DNA of 64,000 bases from Luscinia megarhynchos (lineage: Eukaryota; Chordata; Aves; Passeriformes; Turdidae): contig CM067566.1 of NCBI GenBank assembly GCA_034336665.1, positions 23,962,330 to 24,026,329 of the forward strand. The letters run 5' to 3'. The notes beneath the pieces were generated by a model. That model made no database searches. It saw nothing but the letters and a program-made list of their open reading frames with translations, and had not been told where the DNA came from. Of the stretch, positions 26,222 to 36,117 are shown in pieces (within the stretch, counting starts at the first letter, position 1; each line of letters starts with the position of its first letter). The position numbers and the translations under genes were made by a program.

Positions 26222-26814
26222 CTGCCTTAAACTAAACCCCTGAGCCTTCTCACTTTTGCCTTTCTGCTGCCAGCCCCCACCCTGATGTGGGAGGAGTGAG
26301 GGAATTTCTGAGTGGGGCTCAGTTGCCAGCTGGGGTTAGACCTTGACAAGGTCAATGCATGTGATTATAGAAGTTGATAAGAGGGAGATGTAAAAGCATT
26401 TTCAGAAACAAAACCCCTTTTGTTTACTAAGCAAATATGTGAAGAAAATAATTTTCTCTTTACTGGAATTTGGTTTTAAATGTAATACCAGAAGTCAGAC
26501 TGTACAGACAATTAGGATGAAATACTCATCCCCTGTAAAACTACTGACAAAACTGCTCCTAATTTTCTTTGAGGCAAAAGATATATGGCAAATAGCTTTC
26601 TTAGGTAAACACAGGGGATGCTCATACAGAAATTTGAGATTTCAAGTATAAAAGGTGCTTTAAATAAATTTAATTTTCCTATAATATTCTAATTTTTCTC
26701 TTAGGGGCATGCTTATACTGCCTTCCAATGTGCTGTTTGATCCTGGTAAGTTTCATTATTTAGGAGTGTAAATTGGTTCTTATAAGTTTCAATAAATCTT
26801 ACTACTTCAATTAA

Positions 26815-26882
26815 TAAAATATATTACATATATAATATATATGTAATATAATATATGTAAAATATATGTAAATTAAATAAAT
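26815..26882. repeat. AT-only low-complexity tract (ATATAATATATGTAA)
   Basis: The tract is built from repeated ATATAT and ATGTAA words, several of them palindromic. It is an AT microsatellite likely to vary in length. Confidence 0.85.
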
Positions 26883-27132
26883 GTATGATTAAAGCATAGC
26901 ACATATAGTATCTCACAGAGTTCTGCAACCTTTTTTTTTGCTTTTTTTAATGCTCTACAGCTTTTCTGCTTTTTTTTACACAGGGAAAATATCACAGCTT
27001 CCTTTGAGAGAGGGATGGACACAGTAGTTTCACAAAATTTAAAGCTCCTAATAAAACTAAGAATTGAACCAGGGACTACAGGATTCTTGAAGCATCCATA
27101 GCCTTGTCCAAATCCTTTTTTATGATCTGCCT

Positions 27133-27187
27133 AAAAAAAGAAAAACAACAAAACAACAACCAAACAACCAAAACAAACAAACAAAAA
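27133..27187. repeat. AAAC/AAC-rich simple repeat
   Basis: A run of AAAAAC, AAC and AAAC units covers about 55 bases with no T. It resembles tails seen after retroposed sequences, but no body of an element is visible next to it. Confidence 0.85.
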
Positions 27188-30100
27188 ATATGTTATCAAT
27201 TCTGTTCTCAGGTTTCTATCCTTCTGTAACTATGCAGCTATCTCTAAATTCAATACTTTTTTCTGGAAAAGGTGGATGCATTAGGCTAAATTAATATACT
27301 TTTCTTTCTGATTGAAAATGCAATGATAAATGTTTGAGAATTTGTGTGTTTTCTGGATGCAGTTATACCAGTGTTTTTGTGGTTTTATGTCAAAGTTACA
27401 TTTCTGGGCAAACACTTTACTGGTGTTTCAATATACCTTTCAAATAATGCACAACTCAAAGAAATATTAGTTTTTATAAAACCAGATTGTGTTCTAACTG
27501 TAAGAATGTATTACAAACAATACTAGCACCTTTTTAAAAAAACATAAACAATACTTGGGTCTGGGTAGCTTCTTTTACCCACCCTGGAAGGATTTTCTTC
27601 TAGCAGAAAGGGAATTGACTTGGCCACTGAGGAGTCCTAAAATAACAGCAAAATAATTTTTAATTGTTGGAAAAGAAGAACCTTTCAAGTTGTGATATTT
27701 GGAAATAATCTGCAGGTTATAGGTGTACATAGTCTTCAGGATACAGTGATCATTGAGGGTATATGTCTTGCTGTTTCTGTGAATTTGGGATGCACAAAAT
27801 TAAATCTCCCCTATAAAGTGGAAACACTGTTGCTCCCATGAGAATACGGGATTTACATATTCTTATCTCTCAAGCTTCAATAATATTCCCTAAACAGGCT
27901 GGTTAATTAGCTGGAGGAAAAACAATTTCCTCCTCTTCCTGTAATACTTTGAATCATAGAATTATGATTTAGACAAATTGTCTATAACTGATTTCTGCAT
28001 GCTGGTTTTTTTTTTAATTTTTTTTTTTTTTTACCTGAGTTAGAAGTGTCAGTAAAAATGCCTCTGGCAACTTTTGTAGCTTACAAAGTCTCAGACATGA
28101 AGTCACATTTAATTTAGATGTGCAAAGGAACAGAGTTCAAGAAAAAAATATTTTTCTTGAGAACTGCAGTTAGTTTTTACTAAGAAATAAAGTTCTTTAA
28201 ACGAAATTCAACACCAGAAGAAATTTAATTAATTTTACATTATTTGGTGGTGCTAGGCTTGTCTATTTGATACAACTTTTTAACAGTTAATTCCACATAT
28301 CCATGAAACACAGGATGCTTGTTAAAGCTAGGCTTGAATGGCAATCCTGCTTGAATAGGATGAAGGGATAAAGGAAAATATTGTGTAAAAGGGCTGTAAA
28401 GTGTTCTTAAAATCGAATAATGGCAGCCCAACTGGTATAAAAGGAAGGTGAATATCCTACAAGAAAAATTGGGTATCTTGTAGACAAGAATTATACAAAT
28501 TGAGTATCACAATTAAAGGTCATATATTAAAGGACTGCTATTAATTTCTGCAATAAAGTCATGGCCAGCCAGCAGAAAATGTCAAAGGAACATTAAAAGA
28601 TGACTGTAACTGATTTGCCAGTGAGACTATGACCTACTGCTATGCACAAGCTGTGGAAAAGGTAGATAAGGATATTTCCCCTCATTCAGCCCACATAGCT
28701 GCTCTGAAGCAACCACATAATGGAACCAACTTAAAAAGGGGTGGAAGGAGCTTGTTGAGAAAACCCTATGAAAAGCTGGTCATGACACTTAAAGAAACAC
28801 TGAACTCTTAAGGGACTGCTGTTAAAAAGATTTAGAATGGTGCTTTGTGGCATGGAGAGACAAAACTGTAAAGGCCCAGCTGGCAGATCTTGGTAAAATG
28901 ATGGCTGAGTAAGTGTATGAGCATCCTCTTTAATCAATAAATCAGGAGCCAACTTTAGAAAGGTTAAACAAGCAAACAAAAAAAAAAATCAGCAACAGAA
29001 AACAAGAACAAGAGAGGACTGCAGGAGTGCCTTTGTAAGTGATAATGTTTCCTCCCACAACTAAGATTTGTGATTTTTTCTCTGATTTATTAACACAGAA
29101 AATTCTAACTTGCAGTGCAATGACCATGTTGGTCTATGGTAAAATACAGTTATGGATTAGAAAATGCATGTATCTCACCAGGAATTGACACAACTCTCAA
29201 AAGACCAGAGATAAGCAATTTTATTCTTTTACCTATTCCCTCTGTGTTTCAAATCAAAGGAAGCAGATTACCCAGCTAAATATGGAAAATTAAATACCGA
29301 GTAAACATCCTAATAAATTGCCTGCCAGCAACCTTTAAAAAATTATTGCACTTGGAAACACTGGAATCACCTACCTTGTCAAGAAAGCAAAATTCATTTA
29401 TAAATGATTTATCAAATCTTAATCTACCACATCTATTATAGATATTAAATAATTTTTCTGGTTTTTACATATTCATATATTATATGCTCTTTTAGTTGAT
29501 GGAATTCCACCATTTCAAAAAGATGGAAATTACCAATAATCCACCACAGAGCAGCACTAATGTAGAAAAAAATAGGAGTTTTTAAGACCAGCAATAAATG
29601 CATTCCTAAAGGAACCAGTGGGCAGAAAGCCTAGTATTTCACATTCCTGTAGTAAACACCGTAATGAGGTCCCAGTTCAGGACAAATATTTATAGAACTG
29701 CCTTACACACTTGTTAATCCCTTCCCCCATAGTAGTCACAGCCCAGCTCTTCATGTATAATGGATGGCTTTGCAAATGTGGATGAAATTCTTATGGCTGT
29801 GTGTGAGACACAACAGCTTTCAGAACACTGTTGAATGATGGACAAGACCTGAAATCATCATGAATAAAATAAAAATTAAAATGTATTTATTAGGTTTGAA
29901 TGTTTATTTTGATATCAGCTTATATCAGACAAAATTATTACAACCTTCTTTCCCAAAAAGTATTTTGAATAGAGAATACACTACTATGCTTTTTTTAACT
30001 TCCAAAGTTGTCTGTGCAAAATAAGGTGTTTAATAGAAAACAAAAAGCCTGTTTTTGTCCAAAAGCTTTTTAACTATTCTGGCTTGTACCTAAGTGGCTG

Positions 30101-31078
30101 CTTTTATTTCTTTGCTGTCAATGCATTTTTAATGTTTTTAAATTGCCTTGTTCTTACTGACTTAGGCTGAAATTTTGCTGGCACCATTTGTGAAAGGTTG
30201 CCAAACAGTGGTTAATTTGCCACTGCTGATTTCCCAGTGGAAGAAACAGGTTTTCCCAAAGTAACTTTATGCATGTAAAAGCAAGAAGGCAGGAAAATCA
30301 GGAAAGTGGGCAATTCAACAGAGAGTACTAAGAGGAGTAAAGTGAAGAAATAGATATTTTTGATGTATGTGCAATAATTTTCTGCCAAGAAAGTAGAGAC
30401 ACTTCCATCTCCTCGATCTATTCCTATCCCGTTTTCAAAGGATGAGAGCAATAACTGTATGTCAGTAATGTCTCTTATCTCTAACAATACCTGTTATTAC
30501 CTATACACAGCCACAAAACAGATGATTGCAATTAATTCTAAATATTTATAATATTTTTTTTTAGTTGGAGATAATTCTCCAATCTTCCTCTGAGATTTGA
30601 TGCCAGAAAATTATTTCTTAGAGCTTAGGGCTGTAAGGGGACAGAGATCTAATTGGATCCCATTTGCCACAAGATACTAAATTTCATCCATATAGCCATT
30701 AGGAAGTCTAAATATTTTAGACTAAGTTCCTGAAACTGAGCTGTGAATTAGAACCAAGGTATGCAACTTGAAGTTCTGCTCCCAGAAGGGAACTGATTAG
30801 GCAAGATGCACACAACTGAACAGAAAAAGAAAATCATATTCCACACTGAAACAGGACATTTTGTGGCAACAGCAACAACAAAAAAAAGGCAATTAATAGA
30901 AACCCAAGTATGCAGATAACTTAGTTGAGGAGGTAAAGAAAGGGTCCTTTCTCCTGTATTTTTCATAAAGACTCATATTCCACATCAGAATTTTCATTGG
31001 AACTCCTGATGATGTATAACTTCTTTCAGTCCCCATTGACTCGTATAAGTCTTGTGTGCATTTAAGGATTCAAAGAGG

Positions 31079-31128
31079 ATGTGATGGGTTGACCCAGCTA
31101 TCAGCCAGACACCAACAGAGCCACTCAC
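31079..31128 (+). mobile_element. LTR-like element, left part, split by CR1
   Basis: TGTGATGGGTTGACCCAGCT followed by GCCAGACACCAACAGAGCCACTCAC matches the start of a widespread avian LTR that opens TGTGATGGGTTGACCCTGG, as I recall it. The match stops abruptly at the 3' end of a CR1 copy and appears to resume at about 31,622 with CTCCCCATTT. I therefore read this as one LTR interrupted by an insertion. Confidence 0.6.
31122..31128 (+). repeat. 7-bp direct repeat at the CR1 left edge
   Basis: CACTCAC occurs here and again at 31615-31621, bracketing the CR1 copy. It is consistent with a short target-site duplication, although CR1 elements often lack clean ones and the LTR itself carries similar words. 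Confidence 0.5.
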
Positions 31129-31614
31129 AAAATCACAGACTGCTGAGGATAGAGACAGGTTTCCTATGGAGGAAACCTGGTACAAACTACTCTGCTCAAG
31201 CAGGGCCACCTACATCCCATTTCCCAGGATGGCTACTGAAAACCTCTAGGAAGGAAGATCCTAGAGCCTCTCTGGGCAAACTGTGCTAGTAGTCACTCTC
31301 ACAATAAAATTTGAATTTTAGGGAGAACCTCCTGTGCCTTGGTTTGTGTCCATTGCAGCTTGTCCACATTGCTTGGGCACCACTGAAAAGAGCCTGGCCC
31401 CCTCTTCTTTACACCTTTCATTCAGGTACCTACATACATTGATAAGATTCCTCACTGAACCTTGTCTTAAGGCTGAATGGTCCTTGCTTTCTCACCTTTT
31501 CCCTATATGAGAGATGCTTCAATCTTTTAGCCATCTCAGTGGCCACCTGTGCTGGACTATCTGCAGTATCACCAGGTCTCTGAGCAGTGGGTAGCCCAAA
31601 GCTGGCTGAGAGCA
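31129..31614 (-). mobile_element. CR1 LINE fragment inserted in an LTR
   Basis: On the minus strand this is a 5'-truncated CR1 ending in the usual CR1 3' terminus (plus strand AAAATCACAGACTGCTGAGG). Recognisable blocks on the plus strand are GCAGGGCCACCT, GCCTCTCTGGGCAAACTG, TTGGGCACCACTGAAAAGAGCCTGGCCC, ACATTGATAAGATTCCTCACTGA and AGCAGTGGGTAGCCC. It belongs to the same general subfamily as the 9.4-kb copy but is more diverged, and ORF2 is broken. Identical CACTCAC heptamers flank it, and LTR-like sequence lies on both sides, so it entered that older element. Confidence 0.85.
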
Positions 31615-31621
31615 CACTCAC

Positions 31622-31800
31622 TCCCCATTTGGTCTGGAATGGGGAGAAAAGAAAAAGAAAGCAAGAAATTCATGGATCAAGATAAAGTGAAGCAAAATAT
31701 GTACATTTGAGCAAGGAAGGAAAAAAAGGCACTTTTCTCTACTTCTTTTTAATAGGCAGTTTTCCAGCCACATCTGGGAAAGGAAGACCTCAGTCTTCCC
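31622..31800 (+). mobile_element. LTR-like element, right part after CR1
   Basis: CTCCCCATTTGGTCTGGAATGGGGAGAAAAGAAAAAG, then AAGAAATTCATGGATCAAGATAAAG, follow the order of the same LTR whose start is at 31079 (CTCCCC...GGACAGGGGAGAGAAAA...GTGGGTCGAGATAAGG). The right limit is unclear; similarity fades before the pentanucleotide array. This supports the nested-insertion reading. Confidence 0.5.
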
Positions 31801-31850
31801 AATGGTTACCTGGAAATAAACTGTAACCACACGTGTATAACATCATAGAA

Positions 31851-31973
31851 TGGGATGGGATGGGATGGGATGGGATGGGATGGGATGGGATGGGATGGGA
31901 TGGGATGGGATGGGATGGGATGGGATGGGATGGGATGGGATGGGATGGGATGGGATGGGATGGGATGGGATGG
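31851..31973 (+). repeat. perfect (TGGGA)24 microsatellite
   Basis: Twenty-four uninterrupted copies of TGGGA fill 31851-31970, followed by TGG and then degenerate TGTAGGATAGG. The G-rich strand has a GGG run every five bases, so it meets the G-quadruplex rule (G3 with 2-base loops) many times over. It starts right after a CATCATAGAA word resembling a CR1 3' tail and abuts an ERVL-type LTR fragment. Open frames through it (a Trp-Asp-Gly-Met-Gly repeat on plus, a His-Pro-Ile-Pro-Ser repeat on minus) are translation artefacts. Confidence 0.98.
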
Positions 31974-31974
31974 T

Positions 31975-32222
31975 GTAGGATAGGTCTTTGGTCACTTTGG
32001 GTCCTGGTTTTGTCCCTTCTAGATCTTCCCACTCCCAGTCTACTCATGTGAAGTGCAGGGTGGGAGAAAGATAAGACCTCGATGCTGCACGAGCACAGTT
32101 CAGTAACAGCCAGAGCTCTTAACTGGTGTATTTTAAGCACCGTTTTAGCCAAAATAAAGCCAAAATACAACAACATATGGACTTCTCCAAAGGACATTAA
32201 TGCTACCCAGCCAGACCTAGGA
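31975..32222 (-). mobile_element. ERVL-type LTR fragment
   Basis: Read on the minus strand, the end of this segment (TAGGTCTGGCTGGGTAGCATTAATGTCC) and the following blocks up to CTGTTACTGAACTGTGCTC line up with the first part of the avian ERVL LTR group, which also contributes the copies at 25.9 and 51.7 kb. Only the U3 start is present; the rest is missing or replaced by the TGGGA array. Divergence is high, so the limits are approximate. Confidence 0.65.
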
Positions 32223-35139
32223 TCAGTTATAAATAGAGAGACCTTTTACATTCTTGAAACAGAAGCCTGAAATGAGTGAAAATAAATGAGAGAGGGGAAT
32301 ATATCAAGTCTATTTAAATGCACACAAATTAATGTGCATTTTTCCTTAATATAAATCTGAATTCTGTGGGGTTGAGAACCTTCTGGAATCAGATCTGATT
32401 GCAACATAGAAAAAGACGCAAATAGCTTCAAAGGACTTAGTAGATCCTGAGAAAACTTACAAAAAAAAAAAAATCCTTCCTCCAAAGTCCTGCTTTTCAT
32501 TCTGACCTTCACTTAGCTATCTGATCTCAAAGTCAAACGAGCTTATTTAAGTGCTTGCCTACACAAGACTATTCTCCTGGTATTCATGCTTGATTAGATA
32601 TGACTGGGTAAGCTCACAAATGAAAAAGCTAGGTTTATGTTTACCTTTTGCTGCTGGAAGCCTAAAATCTCCTGACACAAGCACAGCCTCTAGAATTAGG
32701 CATTTCAGTAGCAATCATAGGGAATTTCTGCAAACTGACCAAGCAGTTTTATCTTTTTCACCCAAATTCTGATGGCTAAGTGGAAAACCGTCTAAGTCTC
32801 ATCAAGAAACAAAGGCAGACTGAATCATCAACCCCATACTGATGCCACTGCATTTCCTTTTGCTTTTTGTCTCCACTTTTATTCTTCTAAAGTTCTTTCT
32901 TCTAAGCTCAAAGTGTTTCTTTTACAGAGTATTGTGGCATGGCACTCCTAACAAGTGCACTTGTGATTCTTACCTAAAAAAGTGCATTTCTGATTGCACT
33001 TTACAATGAATAGATGGTTTGACATCACAGTTTATGTGAGAACAATTCTGGAGCACACATTAAGACAGGTCTCTTTAAACGGAACTGATTCAATGTGTGG
33101 TTCAGAAATTTAAAACTAATTACAGCCTCTCTATATTAAAATCTGGTGCTTGGTCATTAAATGAAATATTTTACAGAGTCTGAAAGAATTGATGGAGTAA
33201 TCTGCTAGGAGCTGTGTATCATCTAATTTGAGACAGACTTATTTTCCACCCCAGAAAAATCTGGCTTGGAGATTATGGAATTCTGAATTCAGGAAACCTG
33301 AATGGAGAAGTGTCAAATATTAATCTCTGTGTTACAATTAATGAAAGAAAACTAGGTTGAATAAAATTAACTATCAGTTTAATGACATAAATATAAGACC
33401 ATTACAAATACAAAAGCTTGCATTTTGTGAAAGATCTTCACTGTGAAACATTTCCACTGTTATATGTGAAACTGTAAAAAAATTAGTGATCCTATAACTG
33501 AGGGCTGTACCATAGAGTAGACAAAAGGCCAAATTATATTGATAGGAATTCTGGAGTCCCTGTATTTTAATAACTCTATTTTTTAAAACTCATTTATATG
33601 TATTTATTATTCATTTATATTTAAGTGTAAAATATTTTATTTTTCCATACCTTTCAATTGTCTATAGCAGCACCAAATTTTATATAAATCTACCATAATG
33701 ATCACTTTGGGGACTGTTGTACATCCAAAACTACTAAATCAGGGAAGACACAATAACATTAATAAAACAAATGTAATTGACTGTCTTAAGCTTTTGAAAA
33801 TCACATAAATTCAAATAATTTTCTACAGCTTGCTCTAGTTTTTCTGGTTGTTACAAATAATGAAGTTAAACTTTTATCTCTAATATTAGCCATGAACTAA
33901 AAATATTTCTACAACTACTGGCAAATTGTAAAAGTTGGAACGCCATTAGATGAAAAATATCAGCACCAAAGAGGCAACAATTGTGAGTCAGTAATTCATA
34001 AGGTTGTTGTCAATTATTTATGAGGTAATGTAGGAATAACAGTAGAGGCAGACACTAGAAATTAAAGAAAGATATTAGACTCTTCAAGTGAACAGAAAAT
34101 TTTTCAGTTTTTGCTCAGTGTAGCACTGTTTTTTAACGAAAAACAGTTAAAGAAACTTCCTCACAATAAATAACTTCCACTGTTAAAAGCTCTCTCTGAT
34201 GCTGGGGATTTGGGTGAAGTAAATGCTCCTCTGACTCAGTACAAAGACAAAAGACACTTGAGTCAAACCTCTTCCTTTAATAATTCAAAGGTGTTCTCTT
34301 TTCTTTAGAAACAGCTATGTTTTCTATGGAAGGTTATTTAACTCTTCCTGTTTTGTGAAATATTCGTGAACAGCCATTGCTTCATGCAGAATTAAACACT
34401 ATGTGTTTCCCATGTAGATTTATTTATTTAAGAGGAATTCCAAATGGTACTTATTGAGACTATTGCAGGTGAATTTGATTTATTCTGTTTTGATTGTAGT
34501 CTGCATCAATTCCTTCATGTAGGTCCAATAAACACCTCTGTCTGGAAGGTCTGACACAGTGTAAGGGAGAATAATGAAACTATGTGGGAACATGAGATCA
34601 TTGCTCATGAAGTGACATTTGATGGAATTTCACTGCTTATGCAGTGAATATTTATGGAATGAAGAGAAACATGTGAGATTTGGTATCTATCTTTTTGTTT
34701 AGAGCTATCAAGCTCTGAAATACCCAAACTCATATTTAATTGGAAATAATATGGATAGATAGTTGATGATAGTAATTATATACTGTCATAAGTTTACAGT
34801 TGCACTCAAGTAGGATATGATATGCAATTGATTTTTTATGAATATAATTTTTCACCACTGTGGAAAATTCTAGGGTTTCGCTCATTGTCAAACACTGGTC
34901 CTTACATGGTGGCCTCTGTGTTTGTGGAGTTGTGACCATTACACAACTCCAGTATTGGTAGATCAGTGTAAGTGTCAAAATATCAATCTATAAATTCTGA
35001 ACGGGTTAGACATTCCTTTTTTCCTCTTTATCACTTCTGGTTTTAATTTCTTACCCTTTTTTAAATAGTAATAATGCTAGGTAGAAAGATTTCTTTTGAG
35101 GCTACCAAATAGCAAGCATCTATGTTACAATTCAAAATC
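32223..35139. other. AT-rich non-coding DNA, no gene seen
   Basis: No recognised repeat, RNA gene or exon lies in this interval, and every open frame is below 90 codons. An A run at 32,461-32,473 is the only low-complexity feature of note. Confidence 0.6.
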
Positions 35140-35307
35140 ATCCCAACTGTTGCTCCTGACATCTTGATACGTGTCCCTCAGGGGTCTGTATTGGGGCCAG
35201 TGATATTTAGTATTTTCATTAATGACATTGACAGGATTGAGTGCAGCCTCAGAAAATTTGCTGATGATACCGAATTGAGTGGTGCAGATGACACTGCTGA
35301 AGGATGA
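35140..35307 (+). pseudogene. CR1 reverse transcriptase remnant
   Basis: The frame encodes [20 protein letters not shown] and, further on, [18 protein letters not shown] and the catalytic FADD box are hallmarks of non-LTR (LINE) reverse transcriptases: the two Asp residues of FADD bind the metal ions for polymerisation. It stops at TGA (35305-35307), about 15 residues after FADD, and the thumb and C-terminal parts continue in other frames, for example MEHLSYEERLRELGWFSL near 35,701-35,756. The upstream endonuclease and fingers are missing. The remnant cannot be active. Confidence 0.9.
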
Positions 35308-36117
35308 GATGGTATCCAGAGGAACCTGGACAGACTCCAGACGTGGACCTTGGGAATTTAATGTGGTTTAACAAGACCAAGTGCAGGTGCTGCACCTGAG
35401 CTGGGACAGCTCCCAGTGTCAACACAGGATGGGGTGAACTGATCCAGAGCAGCCCTGTTGAGAACGACTTGGTGCTGCTGGGTGAGAGGCTGGACATGAC
35501 CCAGCCATGGGCACTCCCAGCCCAGAAAGCCAAAGGTGTCCTGGGCTGCATCCAGAGCACCGTGGGCAGCAGGGGAGGGAGGGGATTCTGTCCCTCTGCT
35601 CTGCTCTGGTGAGACCCCACTGCAGTGCTGCATCCAGATCTGGGGTCCAGCACAGGCAGGACATGGAGCTGTGGGAGGAGGGTCACCAAGTGATTAGAGA
35701 CATGGAGCACCTCTCTTATGAGGAAAGGCTGAGAGAACTGGGATGGTTCAGCCTATAAAAGAGAAGGCTTAGGGGTGACCTAACTGTGACCTTTGAGCAT
35801 CTGAAGGAAGCTTACAGGACAGATGGGGTGAGCCATTTTTCAAGAGCATGTAGTGACAGGAGAAGGGGAAAGGTGTCAGACTGGAAGAGGGTAAGTTTAG
35901 ATCAGATTTCTTCACTGTGAGTGTGATGGGACTCTGGAACTTGTTGCCTAGAGAAGTTGTGGAAGCTCCATCCCTGGAAGTGTTCAAGGCTACGTTGGAT
36001 GGGGCTCTGAGCAGCCTGGAATACTTGAAAGTGTTCCTGCCCATGGCAGTGGATTGGAACTAGATGTTCTTCAATATCTCCTTTCAACCCAAACCCTTCT
36101 CTGGTTCTATGATTTGG
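35140..36117 (+). mobile_element. CR1 LINE, longest copy in window
   Basis: A 5'-truncated CR1 of nearly 1 kb on the plus strand runs from the reverse-transcriptase domain to the 3' terminus. The DNA reads CCTCAGGGGTCTGTATTGGGGCC at the start, GACCCCACTGCAGTGCTGCATCCAG and GGAGCACCTCTCTTATGAGGAAAGGCTGAGAGAACTGGG in the middle, and TTTCAACCCAAACCCTTCTCTGGTTCTATGATTTG at the end. It is in the opposite orientation to the other five CR1 pieces here. Stops and frameshifts break ORF2. It raises local GC content well above the surroundings and produces long antisense frames (up to 153 codons) that are not genes. Confidence 0.96.

Larger units (their letters stand above)
25898..26348 (+). mobile_element. 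ERVL-type solo LTR
   Basis: The plus strand begins TGGGCTGGTTTGGGATGGGG and ends CCAGCTGGGGTTAGACCTTGACA, the start and end words of the common avian ERVL LTR group as I recall it. In between are CCAAGGGATATTCCAGACC, a GATATAAAGCTGAGG TATA-like word at about 26,041, TTCCCAAGTCA, CTGCCCATGGGAGGTG and a poly-A region with CTATTAAACTGCC. Compared with relatives, the segment around 25,980-26,000 is shortened. No internal viral sequence flanks it, so it is a solo LTR. The flanking pentamers (GAGAC and AGGTC) do not form a target duplication, consistent with age. Confidence 0.9.
26349..31078. other. AT-rich non-coding DNA with simple repeats
   Basis: Aside from two simple repeats near 26.8 and 27.1 kb and a long T tract near 28.0 kb, no element was recognised. 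The segment 28,550-28,930 is less AT-rich and holds a 60-codon frame (28,629-28,811) without known relatives, which could be a remnant of an old mobile element. Confidence 0.5.

Noticed and set aside
28550..28930. Remnant of an internal retroviral gene
   Set aside because: The less AT-rich composition suggested it, but no protease, reverse-transcriptase or integrase motif could be read in any frame.
31851..31973. Interstitial telomeric repeat
   Set aside because: The unit is TGGGA, not the vertebrate TTAGGG, so it is a pentanucleotide microsatellite.
31790..32197. 135-codon minus-strand frame with a His-Pro-Ile-Pro-Ser repeat
   Set aside because: It is a translation of the (TGGGA)24 microsatellite plus an LTR fragment; any uninterrupted pentanucleotide array gives such repeat peptides.
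35249..35710. 153-codon minus-strand open frame and two nested ones
   Set aside because: Antisense to a CR1 reverse-transcriptase segment; open only because of the GC-richer composition of the element.
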